Assembly: GCA_904063045.1 (NCBI GenBank)
Contig: CAJFCJ010000002.1
Span: 3,343,891-3,407,890, forward strand
Length of the DNA: 64,000 nt
Source of the DNA: Dimorphilus gyrociliatus
Lineage: Eukaryota > Annelida > Polychaeta > Dinophilidae
Direction of reading: 5' to 3'
In this document: positions 26,015 to 38,296 of the stretch, piece after piece
Layout of the letters: each line of letters begins with the position of its first letter
How positions within the stretch are numbered: the stretch's first letter is position 1
Notes under the pieces: generated by a model
Told to the model about the DNA's origin: nothing
Seen by the model: only the letters and a program-made list of their open reading frames with translations
Database searches by the model: none
Program-made: the position numbers and the translations under genes

Positions 26015-27317
26015 GCTTTAAACATCAACATTAATACTTCTTTACAGAAACTAATAGTATAATTGCGTGGGAGAGAGCTTATTGAAAACCAAACGTAACT
26101 GTTCAGAGCTTTTTACTCAGTTTTGATAGATCTTTTAATATTATACAATACTATACGGGAAGCGCAATAGGGTAAGACCTATTCTAACATTTTCAAGTTT
26201 AATCATTCAGATAGAAAGTAATATTTCGTCTTTAGAATATAGTGAAGAGTTTGTTAACTATACGAATTTTATTGGTTTGATATTTATCTTTTCAACAAAT
26301 ATTGAGTATTGTAGATAAAAACTATTAATATTGTATTGCAAATACAGATATTTCAAAATATTGAATTGAATTTGACCTTTATCGATATAGCTAAAAAAAA
26401 TAAAATTGAATTATTAATGAAACTAAGAGCATCCTATTTGCTATCGGCATTACTTCACGCATATTTCCGGCTATAGTCGACTACATATTTACATTAATTA
26501 AAATAAAAGATTAAATATTTTATTAGATCTTTTACAAAATCGTACTTACATCACTCTTTTCACAACCTTCAACTTAGGTTTCAACAACCAATTGACACAA
26601 AACTGTCACCGAAAACTTTAGTTCTTATTTATCAAAATTCGATTGCTATACGATACAGTGACCTATATAGAAAATTTTAAGAAGGACTAGCTTAATAGAT
26701 CTGCTGTAAACTATCTAAAATTCAATAACAATGTTCATATTAAAATAAAATCTCAGAATTTTGTATATGTACATTGAAAATATGGTCTATTTCTTTTTCA
26801 TTTTACAATTTTTCATATAAAGTTCTAATCTTTATCTAAAGTAAGTTAATTCACCTAAATAACAACATAAATTTCCTTCTTTCTTGTTTATCCAAACTTC
26901 TAAAAAATGCCACAGCTTATATCTCAACGAATAACAATAACTTTATAAATTAATATTTCAATATAGAATCTACTAAAGTAACTACTACATTTATTTATCA
27001 ATTAAAAACAGTAAATACAATTAAATAGTGTAACAATGAAGCTCATACATTGAGTACAATAAAATATCTTAACATATTCCTGGAATGTTATGTAACGTGT
27101 TTGTGCATAGCTGTTTACTATTCACATTGCTTTTCCATCTTCATTCTTCTATCAATCAAATATTTCAGCTAAAGTATTTCAAAATATCAAGTTGATTGGA
27201 TGCTACTGTAAAAGAACAATGTTGTTATTCCTCCTTCCGAATTCTCATATTATTAGATCTCTTTCTTTTAAAAAAAAATACGAAAACGAATAAGATACAC
27301 TAACCTTATTGCTTGTA
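26015..27317. other. intergenic between ABCC A and B
   Basis: AT-rich, with no open frame or recognisable element. It must contain the promoter of gene A and the 3' end of gene B. Confidence 0.6.
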
Positions 27318-30300
27318 TTACAGTGAAGAAGAGCCACTGTTAACCAAATTATAGAGCAAGCCACGATTTGCTAATAGTTCTTCAACAGTTCCAAATTCGC
27401 GAGCTGTTCCCGACTCCATCACTAATATTTTATCGCAGTGCATAATAGTATCCAATCGATGAGCAATTGTTATCATGGAACAACTTTTAAAGTGACTTTT
27501 TAATATGTTTTGAATTCCTTCATCTGTATCATTATCAACATTAGCTGTAGCCTCGTCAATTACTATAAGATGAGAATTTTTTAATAAAGCTCTTGCTAAG
27601 CAGATTAATTGCTTTTCTCCAACACTTAAATTTTTACCGCCTTCGATTATTTCTGAATCTAATTGTTTACTAAGATTGGCAATTTTGAATGAAAGCTGTA
27701 CTCTTTGCAAACAATTCCAGAGATCGTCATCCGTGTACATATCATACGGATCTAGGTTTGAACGATATGATCCCGAGAAGAGAGTCGGCTCTTGAGGTAT
27801 TACTGATATAACAGATCTGGAAGTATTGATTGGCACTTCACTAATCAAATCCTTCCCATCAAAGATAATCTCTCCCTTAACTTCTCCCATTCTTAGTAAT
27901 GCGGCTATCAAAGAACTTTTCCCTGCGCCAGTCCTCCCTACTACTCCAATCTATGATTATATGACTTATTAATAATAACTACTGGATTGATTTAACCTGT
28001 TACCTTTTCCCCTGGTTCTACGTTAAGGTTTAAAGATTTTAGTACATATGGTAGATTGATATCGTATTTAAAATACATGTTTCTTAACTGTAGACTACCT
28101 GCATTAGGCCAATTTGAATCTAGTGAAGGATATTTTTTATTAGAATCTTCTTCGGGTTCAAGTTGGGTATATTGCTTTATTCTTTCGACAGAAGTCATCT
28201 GAAAAAGAGCAAAGACAATTGAAATATTGAATTAATTCAACTTAAAAAATACATTACTTGATTGTCAAAATCACAATAAACTCTGAAGGAATACATAAGA
28301 GGGAACATAAGGGAATTGATATATATTAATATTACAGCTACAACTTTAGGATCTAAGTAATGGGAAAAAGCAAGGCATCCAACATTAGTAGACAACTGGA
28401 GAAAACCTGTCCAACAAAAGTATAAATGATTTCCAAAAAAATTAAACCCATACGACAAATATGCAGTTTGAGAATGAACGTCGCTTTTCGCCCAAAATTC
28501 CTCAATAAACTGGCGTTTTTTATCGAGAGATCTAATTGTTATTAATCCACTTAGGACGTCATCCAATAGTTCATAGGCAGGCGTCCTTGCTACACATTCC
28601 ATCCTTCTTAGTTCACTAGATATACCACTGACCCACCGGACAGTGAAAAACAATCCAACAAAGCAAATAGAAAACGGTATAATTAAATAGACAACATTAC
28701 GTACAGCAATAGCTAAGGTTAAAACAACACTACCAGGAATGAGTATTAAAAATTCCAGAAATCCACCCAAAGTACCATCTACAAACCCAAGATCACGGGA
28801 AAACCTATTTAATATTCTTCCTTTTGGACTAACATCAAAGAACCTATTTGAAACTCTCATAATCTTATCAAACATGTCATTATGAAGATTTATTGAACAT
28901 TTCGCAATATTCAAGTAATACAGCATTTGTCGAGCTAGTTCAGCCATGCACATTGCTCCTAGTAAGCATAAAAGTGCCATTAGGGTATTAAAGTCAAACT
29001 TTTTTACCAGAAACGAAGATATGATAGTATCAAACCACATTTTCAATGAAAACATTACAAGAAATAGGAGTAGAGAAAACCCAAATAATGGAAGACTTCC
29101 TGATTTGAAATAGTCCATGTAGGTCTTTAATCCGGACAAACCTTCTTTCACGTCCTCTTCTGCAATGTAAGTTTGTTCATTATCAATGTTCATAGGCTCG
29201 TTGTGTTTTTCTTCAAATTGAAGAGAATCAACTATTGACTTGGGTATTCGTGTGCAAGTTCCATCTTCAATCTTGTAAATAATATCAGCTTCTCTGAGAA
29301 ATTGAATTTGATGAGTGGCTAGAATCACCACCTTTTCCTTTAAGTAAGAAAGAATACACCTCTCCATTATTAGTCTGGCGACATTCTTGTCCAGAGCGCT
29401 AATGGGATCATCTAATATATAGATATCAGCATTTCGGTAAATTGCTCTTGCTAGACCAACTCGTGCTTTTTGCCCACCGCTTAACATTACACCTCTTTCA
29501 CCAACAAGAGTCTGATCGCCGTGAGACCAAATGGACAGATCTTTTTCTAGACAACAAGCATGAAGAACTTTTTTATATTTAATTGAGTCAAAACTCTCCC
29601 CAAAAAGTATGTTATTCCTAATAGTTTCGTGTTGTAACCAAGTTTCCTGACAACAATAGGACTTTTTCTCAGGAACGTTAATTTCTCCTCTATCACAAAT
29701 CAATTCTTCTAAAATTACGTGCAAAAGAGTTGTCTTTCCTGACCCTACTTTTCCACATACTCCAATAAGACCTTTACCTGATATTTCAAAATTTATATCC
29801 CGTAAAGTAGCTCGTTTGTTATCTGTTGATCTGTTTAGCTAAAAAAGAAAAATATTAATTTTTTAATATTTAAAACTCTTATTATTTTCAAAGAATGAAA
29901 ATTTAGAAACCTTCCATGTAAAATCAACATTTCTTATTCCATAGCTTGATTGTTTTTCTGTTGACTGATAATTTAACTTTTCAGAGACAGTACGTTCAGT
30001 CATCCCTAATATTTTCTGTGAAAATTTGGTGAAATTGTAGCAAGGAATTTCAATAGAAAAGAATAATATAAACCTCTATTCTAAACATAGATTTGCTACA
30101 TTCTTCATAATAGAAGAACGATTCCGGTAAATAATAAAAAACGTCAATTTCAATGGTTTGTATAAGAGAAATTAACAATATAGCAGATGCGAGTTCCACT
30201 GTGTTCTGAAGTGCTAACTTTATGCATAATACGGGCAGTAAAAGACATAATTTAAAACCAAACAATCCAAGAAATCTGTATAGTATTTTGAATGTGAATG

Positions 30301-31510
30301 AAAATAGGTATGATAAGATTTCTGCTTGTCTTAAAAACTGTATTCTTTTCTGGAAAACTGATTCCCAGACTTGTATCTTAATAGTCTGAATTCCTGACAG
30401 TATTTCATTCATGAATAAAGTTCTTTTATCACTTTTTTCAGCAATAACACTTCTTATTGAACCTTGTTTCCAAGAAGTCAGCGATTGTAATATAACTATA
30501 AACAAAATCGTAAAAAATAGAACTAATGCAGGCAGATAACCATATATATATCCTATTATTCCAACAATTGCAATTGCGTGGAAGAAACTTCCTGTTATTA
30601 ATGTCGTATAAGTAAAAAAATTTGGTATTTTCTCTATATCAGTTGAGAAAATGGACACTATTCGCCCAGAGGTTACATTCTGAAGTGTTTCATAATCCAT
30701 ATCTATAATCTATCAATTAAATATCAAGTTATAGTATCTCTACAGAAATAACTAAACTTTACTTTTCTAAATAAACAACAAGAAACTGCACATCTTAATT
30801 TTATACCAGTTAAATATCCGAGTTGATATACAGCGTATCTAACTGAGAAATTCTCCAAAACAGAACAAAGAGCTAAAAGTAAAGTATACATTTTTCAATC
30901 TGTAGTAAAGATTTAGCTAGAATACTTACCTATTCCAATAATTTTCAGATAAGAAATATAAGAAACTTGCGTTTGAATATCATAAATAAGGGAACGAATT
31001 ATGAAAGGTTGGAGTAATCGAATTATTAGCTGAATGATTATAAATTTTAAGACTCTGTTTGATTTGATATATAGTATATCACTATACTGCAAAAAGTCTG
31101 CACAAAGTATTCTTTATTATGTCACCTCTAGCCATAGTAATTATAGATCTTATGACAGAAGTTTGTAAAACATCTCCTTTTTCTCCAAATATTATTCTTT
31201 TACATAAAAAAAGATATAATTATACATAACATTATATATATATTATTATTATGTTTAGTAAATATTACTTTTTAAGTTGTTTATGAACTGTCTCAGCTGA
31301 AAGGTCTGTACAAATTTTATATCTTTTAAATTTTTCCTTCCAGTTCTCGTGTAAAATCATCTTGACGCACCATCTATAGAAGGTAAGTGGCGGGAAACAA
31401 TAAAGCCATTTTTAGCGATTTAGAAATGATAGTTACATATTTAGCACCGCATTCAAAAAAGAAAACTTATCCATTGGATGGGGAATGTTCTTTATCTCTT
31501 TTTTCGTCAT
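27318..31510 (-). CDS. ABCC transporter B (MRP4-like)
   Basis: Ten exons: 31510-31437, 31373-31269, 31196-31088, 31029-30930, 30872-30763, 30709-30074, 30015-29911, 29838-28258, 28198-28004 and 27950-27318, giving 1215 aa. The start exon encodes a short leader ending HPMDKFSFL, comparable with the AHPIEN and PHPEAN leaders of the neighbours. NBD1: Walker A GKVGSGKTT, signature LSGGQKARVGLARA, Walker B IYILDDP, D-loop SALD. NBD2: Walker A GRTGAGKSS, signature LSVGEKQLICLARA, Walker B LIVIDEATANVD. Both halves look functional. One 1581-nt exon replaces three exons of A, C and D (102, 192 and 1284 nt), so two introns were lost here. The Q-loop region reads YCCQETW, an unusual form. Substrate unknown. 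Confidence 0.92.
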
Positions 31511-31809
31511 CTTCTCTTCTTGATATTTTTTCTTACGATGCCTTGTTTAAGAATCTAAGCGTAAGCAATGTTGTGTTCTAAAAACAATTAAAAGATACAG
31601 ATTGGAGTATCACACAATTAAAAAAACGCTTTATACCAATATTTATTTTGTCTAGCATTTAAGGAAACTATAAATAAAAAGACTACTCCATCAAAAATAT
31701 AAATTCATCACTTTATTATCAAAAAACAATTCTATAGTATAAACTTTTCAATAGCATATTTTCCTTCTTTTATCTTCACGCAGGAGAGAATTTCAATATA
31801 TATTAATTA
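31511..31809. other. intergenic upstream of ABCC B
   Basis: AT-rich sequence upstream of the gene B start, with no gene seen. The plus-strand frame 31387-31581 is the complement of gene B exon 1 and its flank. Confidence 0.6.
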
Positions 31810-32223
31810 CATTCAGAAACTATAGTTGAAGGTTTCCGACAAACTGTCTATCCCAAATAAATCATACAAGTATATAATTGAACATATAAATTCAATGACT
31901 GTTTTCATTCTAAAACGTTATATAGAGTTAAAAATTTTTTACCTAGTGACCTTCAAACTAACAGCATGCATTCATATTAAATACGAACTATTAATAGTAA
32001 TTTATCTTGTCAAATTTTCATCAAAATAACTTTATTAATCTTCTAAAGCCTATCTATCAGCCGATAAGAGTCCATCAAAGTTGCTACACAATTTCAAAAA
32101 AATCATAATTTATAAGTTTATTAGTTTTCTAACTAAAATTATAAAACTATTAGAAATTCATCAAAACGTTATATTTTCAAATATTTTCTCTTTTCCTTCT
32201 TAACATGTTCCTCTATTAAGAAG
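31810..32223. repeat. duplicated 3' flank of ABCC C (copy 1)
   Basis: This stretch downstream of the gene C stop codon is strongly similar to 37030-37440. The closest match runs from ACAGCATGCATTCATATTAA near 31961 to the stop codon region. The plus-strand frame 31826-32029 within it is not conserved in the other copy. It marks a tandem duplication that included the 3' end of a C-type gene. Confidence 0.85.
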
Positions 32224-35200
32224 TCACACTGAATCCTTGGCTATATTTTTTTGATTATTAACAAGCTCGAAAAACATTCCTTCTTTTCTTAAAAGTTCTT
32301 TCACTGTTCCGTATTCTCCTACTTCTCCCGAATCCATCACGATAATCTTATCACTGTCCATAATCGTACTTAAACGATGAGCAATTGTTATTGTAGTACA
32401 GTCCTTAAAATGACATTTCAGTATATTTTGGATACACTTATCCGTTTCATTATCGACATTTGCAGTTGCTTCATCAATTATTAAAAGATGACACTTTTTC
32501 AAAAGAGCTCTCGCTAAACAAATCAGTTGTCTTTCCCCAACACTGAGATTTCGACCACATTCTGATATTGTAGAGTTTAATTGTTGTGCCGTGTTTCCAA
32601 CTTTCTTATCGAGATAAACTTTTTTCAAGCTCATCCAAATATCATCATCACAATACTCATCGAGAGGATCGAGATTCGATCGATAAGTTCCGGTAAACAG
32701 TATAGGATCTTGAGGAATGACCGATATAACGGATCGTGAACATTGTAAATTCACATCAGTCAATATATTAACACCATCAAGAATAATCTCTCCTTCGACA
32801 GGACACATTCTGAAGAGAGCACTGATTAGTGAACTTTTCCCGGCTCCTGTACGTCCAACAACTCCAATCTTCTCTCCAGAAAGAATATTAACATTGATAT
32901 TTTTCAAAGAATAAGGAAGACTCTCATCGTATCTCATGAATACGTTTTTGATAGTAAGAGATCCATTCGAAGGCCAAGAATCTGAAACTGGTGGAAACTT
33001 TTTATCGGAATCTTCTTCTGACCTAAGAAGAGAATACTCTTTTATTCGTTCAACGGAAGTCATCTGTGAAAACAAGCCTATTAGATTATTTTAAGGAACG
33101 AAATATTATAAAAGAAAATACATATCCATCAACAAGAGTGTACTGTCTCAAAGCGTATTGAAAGGCACAAGTCGTTGTACTAACATAAGTTATGGCCAGA
33201 GCTATATAAAAACCATTCTTTTCATTTGCATAATAAATACAAGAGAAATTTATAACCAATTGTAATGCCAGAATAATTATGTAATAGAAGTATTCAGAAT
33301 ATATATAATATGTTTGCAAAAAATGATTCACTTGGGAATATATGTCAAAAGCAGAATGAAATTTTTCCATGAATGATTTTCTTTTATTAAAACAACGTAT
33401 TGAAACTAGTCCGTGGAAGACATTATCCAAAAGCTCAAAAAGTGGACTAACTCTAATTGCTTCCATCCTCTTTAATTCACTGCTGTTTATTGTTTTCCTT
33501 TTCACAGCCAGTATCAGCAAAGTGATAAACAAACCAAAAGGAATCATTAAAAAGTATACATTATATATTGCTAAACAAATTGAAAACATCATAGATCCAG
33601 CTATTGCCATCACAAAATCAATCATTCTGGGAAGTTCAGTATCAATAAATCCCATATCCCTTGAGAATCTATTTAGAATTCGTCCTTTTGGATTTATATG
33701 GAAGAATCTCATGGCAACTGACATTACTTTTGCAAACATTTTATTATGAAGATTAATAGATGCTAGACCACTGTTTATATAGAACAAAAAACCCTTTCCA
33801 ATTTCGAGTATGATCATCAGACAAAGAAGTATTGCAACTTTAGATAACAATTCATTGTTCATTGGTTCTTTTGCTAAAATAGAAATCGTTTTATCTAGTA
33901 AGACTTTCATTAGAAAAACCAGAGAAAAGAGAAATAGTGAAAGCAGGAATATCACTATATTTCCACTTTTTAAGTAGTCTGTGTAAGTTTTAAATGTTGA
34001 AGCTCCCGAGTTTAAACGTTCAGATTCAATTGTGTTTGTATTAACATTGATGTTCATTTGAGGATTTGGAATATTTTCAGAGTGAAAATCTTGCAAAGAA
34101 TTCTTCTGTATTTCGGTGCAAGTTGAATTTTCTATCAAGTAGACAATATCGGCATCTTGAAGAAATTGGGTTTGATGTGTGACGAGTACAACAGTTTTAT
34201 ATTTTAAATAGTTATGGATACATCTTTCCATGATTTGTTTGGCGACACGATTATCAAGTGCACTTAGAGGATCGTCAAGAAGATATATATCAGCATCTCT
34301 GTATATACTTCTTGCAAGAGAAAGTCGAGATTTTTGTCCACCACTTAACATCAGTCCATTTTCGCCAACAATAGTTTGATCTTTTAGAGGAAATGTTTCA
34401 AGATCCTGTGAAATAATGTCAATATTTCGTGAATCATTAGAACAGCTTTACTAAATATCTATACTTTATCGAGACAACAACAATGTAAGACTTTCTTATA
34501 TTTGAGAATATTGAAATCTTCTCCGAACAGAATATTTTCGCGAATAGTTCCATTGTAGATCCAAGGTTCTTGAGGCGCGAACGATTTTTTAGACGGAAGG
34601 GATATTTGTCCATTTGATGTTGAATATTCTCCCAACATGTTCAACAGCAGTGTCGACTGTAAAAGAATCAACAAATTATATCAATGTTTTATCCAATTTA
34701 ATGGCATGAATATAAATGTCGGTGTTTTACTTTTCCACTCCCAACTTTACCACAAATTCCAATCAATTGTTCTCTTTTTATACTGAAATTTATGGCTTTT
34801 AAAAGGTAATCCTTATCTCCATTTGCATTCACCTTTGTTAATAACTTGGATTAATAATTTAGTTATATATCCGAATTTACATCACCAACCTTCCATCTAA
34901 AATTGAAGTTATTAATTCCATTTTTCCTGTGTAAATCCCTGGGTAATTGAGGAAATTTATCACTTTCAACCAAGTTAGGTATTTCAGTATTGGATGTTTC
35001 AATAACTTTCTATGGATTGAATTAAAAAAATTAATGTTTTTTCAAAAACAGTTGACTTTTGACAAAATGGAAAACCTGAATTCTATTGAGACTTTGACGA
35101 ACTTCACTAAAGATATAGAAGAATTCTGGAAAATAGACAAGTAGGTCTGTCTCGAACAACATTAGTATTGTAATTAGTCTGATGACAGATGGAGGACTTA

Positions 35201-36680
35201 TTTCTGATGAGAAAGTCAATTTGCTAACAATAACTACAAGTATTAGGGAAAACTTCATCCCTATAATACCAAACAGTGTATAAATAATTCGAAAAACAAA
35301 GGATTGAAGTATTTTTAATATTTCATTTCTACGAAATTGACCAATTTTTTGTATGAAGAAACTTTCCCATACTTTTAATTTAATCGTTTGTATTCCAGAT
35401 AGAATTTCATTCATCATCAATGTTCTACTATCTGCTTTCATAGCAATATCTGTCCTTAATATTCCTTGTTTCATTGCTAGACAGGTTTGAATTGAAACAA
35501 TTAATGCTAAAGAACAGCAGCAGGCAATACCAGATAAGTAACCATAAAATATTGAAATTATAACTGTTGCTATGAACAATTGAGAAACTGCTGATATCAA
35601 ATTTCCGATAAAAGGAAGTAAGATTGGAATTTTCTCTAAATCAGTGGAAAAAATTGAAAAAATGTGACCTGATGAAATATGTTGGAACTCTTCATAGTTA
35701 ATGTTCAAAATCTGCAAAAACAAAATTAAGATAAATCCATTTATTTTATTAAACATACAACCTTTTCATAAAGCATACATCCATAACCTGCTTTAACACT
35801 AATACCGATTTCTACTAACAGTATTGCCGAATATCTAACAGAACAATTTTCAACTGTTCCACAAATCGCTGAAATATATATGAAATTAGAGGAAATTCCT
35901 TTTACTGGTTGTGTAATAGAATATTGTTTTTACCTATAATGCATATATATATGTAAGACATGTAAGTTATTTTGTCTAATATTTCATTGAATATTGCATA
36001 AATTATAAATGGCACTACAAATCGCGCACAAACCTGAAAAGGGTTAAAATTTTGTGTATTTGTTTATTAATATATTATTGGTTAACAAATTTGTTTCTTA
36101 TTTTTTTAGCATACTACTTACGCCTAGAACACGGAAGAAGATATGAGTCCATACGTTTTTTATTATTATGCTTTGTAATATTTTGAGCAATGAAATTTGT
36201 GTTTTTGACGCTTTCTGCTTTTCAATTTCGCTAAATTCAAAATGAAAACTCTGCTTGTTTTGTCTTTTTGTTAGAAATGAAAATGTTTGATGTACATACG
36301 ATTTTAAATAATAGTGAATGGGTTTTGATTTTAGTCTCTTCAAAAATTGATAGTTATCTATAGTTTTCTGCCATTCCTTCCCTTTAACAACTTGAATAAT
36401 CCATCTATAAAAAAAATACGCATTATATTTTAAAATATATAATCTATTCAATAATGAATTATCTTTACAAATGTTATCTTATTATTTTTTAGGGATATCA
36501 ATTAGCATTAAATCTGATATAATTGTAATTATAAAATAGATATTTGTAACATATTAAAGGTTACATAGAGTACTTTTGTCAAAGTGTTGATTTATAATAT
36601 ATTTACAGTGTCAATATTTTAGAAATTCTATTAGCTTCCGCTTCAGGATGTGGAAAGGCATGTGATTTCGATGAAGCCAT
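32224..36680 (-). CDS. ABCC transporter C (MRP4-like)
   Basis: Eleven exons: 36680-36607, 36404-36300, 36230-36122, 36033-35934, 35868-35762, 35711-35076, 35009-34890, 34832-34731, 34656-34465, 34405-33122 and 33063-32224, giving 1222 aa. NBD1: Walker A GKVGSGK then STLL after an intron, Q-loop FAPQEPW, signature LSGGQKSRLSLARS, Walker B IYLLDDPLSALD. NBD2: Walker A GRTGAGKSS, signature LSVGERQLICLARA, Walker B LLIIDEATANVD, H-loop IAHR. Both ATP sites look intact. The last exon is fused: A and B have an intron between the linker and Walker A, C and D do not. NBD2 is identical at DNA level to that of gene D. The start Met begins MASSKSHAFPHPEAN, with the HP leader shared by the array. Confidence 0.93.
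32258..33008. repeat. 750-bp block identical to gene D NBD2 (copy 1)
   Basis: Reading line by line, I see no mismatch and no gap against 38319-39069 (constant offset 6061). Outside the block both sides diverge at once: downstream tails differ, and upstream the coding sequence of the two genes changes within a few codons. The block covers the NBD2-encoding part of the last exon. Confidence 0.95.
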
Positions 36681-37029
36681 TTTTTCTTAACGACTATCTA
36701 AAAGAAAACCGGTGGAACAGTTAGAAAAAGTTTAGAAAAACCAAACAAACACATAAACGAGTTTTATATCAATGATAATTACCGAAATTCACCGTCCATA
36801 CAAAAAAACTGATAAAATTTTTCTTCCACATTTAATAAGTTATAAACTTAAATTAATTGTATTGCTTATCACAGAACAATATATTAAATAAAAAAGTAAC
36901 AAACTATAGGCTTACAAAAAAATCAATAATTTACAAATTCTTAAATATCATAAGAAATAGATGGATAAAGAAAGAGAAAATTGTAACAAGCGATGCGTAT
37001 CTTCACTAGTAGAAAAGTTTCAATATATA
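36681..37029. other. upstream region of ABCC C
   Basis: AT-rich DNA between the gene C start and the duplicated flank. No gene seen; presumed promoter of gene C. Confidence 0.55.
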
Positions 37030-37440
37030 TAAAATACGTTCAGAAATTATTGTTGTAGATATCCATCAGACTGTGTAGACTAAATAAATCATACAATTAT
37101 TCAGTTGAAAAAAAAAGTACAGTGACCGTTTTTTTCTAGACGGTTATATAGATTTAAAAATTTCTTATATAGTGACCTTCCAACTAACAGCATGCATTCA
37201 TATTAAGTACGAACTATTAAAAGTTATTTATCTTATCAAATTTTCATCAAAATAACTTTATTAATCTTCTAAAGCCTATCTATCAGCCGATAAGAGTCCA
37301 TCAAAGTTGCTACACAATTTCAAAAAAATCATAATTTATAAGTTTATTAGTTTTCTAATTAAAATAATAAAACTATTAGAAATTCATCAAAACGTTATAT
37401 TTTCAAATATTTTCTCTTTTCCTTCTTAACATATTCCTAT
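37030..37440. repeat. duplicated 3' flank of ABCC C (copy 2)
   Basis: The counterpart of 31810-32223. Here the flank is followed not by an intact transporter but by a truncated one (37441-37920), so the duplicated gene lost its body after duplication. Confidence 0.85.
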
Positions 37441-37920
37441 ATCAAGAAATCATACTATATCTTTGGTTTCTTTAAGGAAAATTTCATCCCTATACTACTA
37501 AAAAGTTTATAAAATATTCGGAATATATAAGAGTGTAGTATTTTCAGTATTTCATTTTTACGGGAGTGACCAATCTTTGTATAAAGAAACTTTCCCTTTC
37601 TTTCAATTTAATCGTTTGTATTCCGGATAGAATTTCATTCATCAATATTATTCTACTATAGAGCTGAAGCAGGTAATCCTCGATAGATAACAATAAAATA
37701 TTGAAACTAAAGCGGCTGATTGAACAATTGAGAAACTACTAAAATTAGATTTCCTATGTATGGGAATAACAATTTGCATAATCCATCTTTAAAAAAGGTC
37801 CGAAATATATTTGTATTTCAAAATCTTATTTGTTTTTTAAGATTAAAGTATCTTTTTTGACAGATATCAATTAGTAATAAATCAATTTCAGGTTGAATTA
37901 TTTTTCATAATATTCTTGTA
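37441..37920 (-). pseudogene. truncated C-type ABCC copy
   Basis: The end of this remnant near 37441-37460 resembles the gene C stop region. It then jumps directly to TMD1 sequence: 37470-37665 matches gene C 35245-35430 (minus strand), 37675-37760 matches about 35515-35610, and 37773-37880 matches the exon 2 start and upstream intron of gene C near 36390-36510. Both NBDs and TMD2 are deleted and frames are broken. Its order and its flank show it was a full tandem duplicate of gene C. Confidence 0.82.
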
Positions 37921-38296
37921 CTTAGACTCAAACTTATGTTAATCTTGTTATGATAGGTATCGTATAAAACTTTATTAGCAAAAAAGTAATTCAATGTTTT
38001 AACAATATTTTAAATAGCCCAAAAATTTAACTTTGATATTTCAATACAATAACAATTTAACTGTAAAAATATACTTTAGTGTTTTGCCTAAGCGTTTGAA
38101 TAACAATTGTAAAACAAGACGACTATATAAACAAATATAATAAAGCCGAAAGAACTAGTTTCTGCTTTTTGTGTGATATATCTAAGTATTGAAAAACCAT
38201 ACATCTAACAATGAAATTCTTTCTGTCCTTTATGCATTGTTGCAAGCGTGCAACGTATTCTCCTTGTATTAGTTTTGTAAGAAATCATAATATGTC
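37921..38296. other. spacer before ABCC D
   Basis: AT-rich, no gene seen. It contains the 3' region of gene D, which does not resemble the 3' flank of gene C even though the two NBD2 coding blocks are identical. Confidence 0.6.

Noticed and set aside
31060-31110. A frameshift in ABCC B where the exon 3 frame meets TATAG
   Set aside because: A GTATAG donor at 31087 and a TTCAG acceptor at 31030 restore the frame and match the exon split seen in gene C, so this is an ordinary intron.
33369-33749. 126-codon plus-strand frame opposite ABCC C
   Set aside because: It is antisense to conserved TMD2 sequence of an intact gene, with no independent support.
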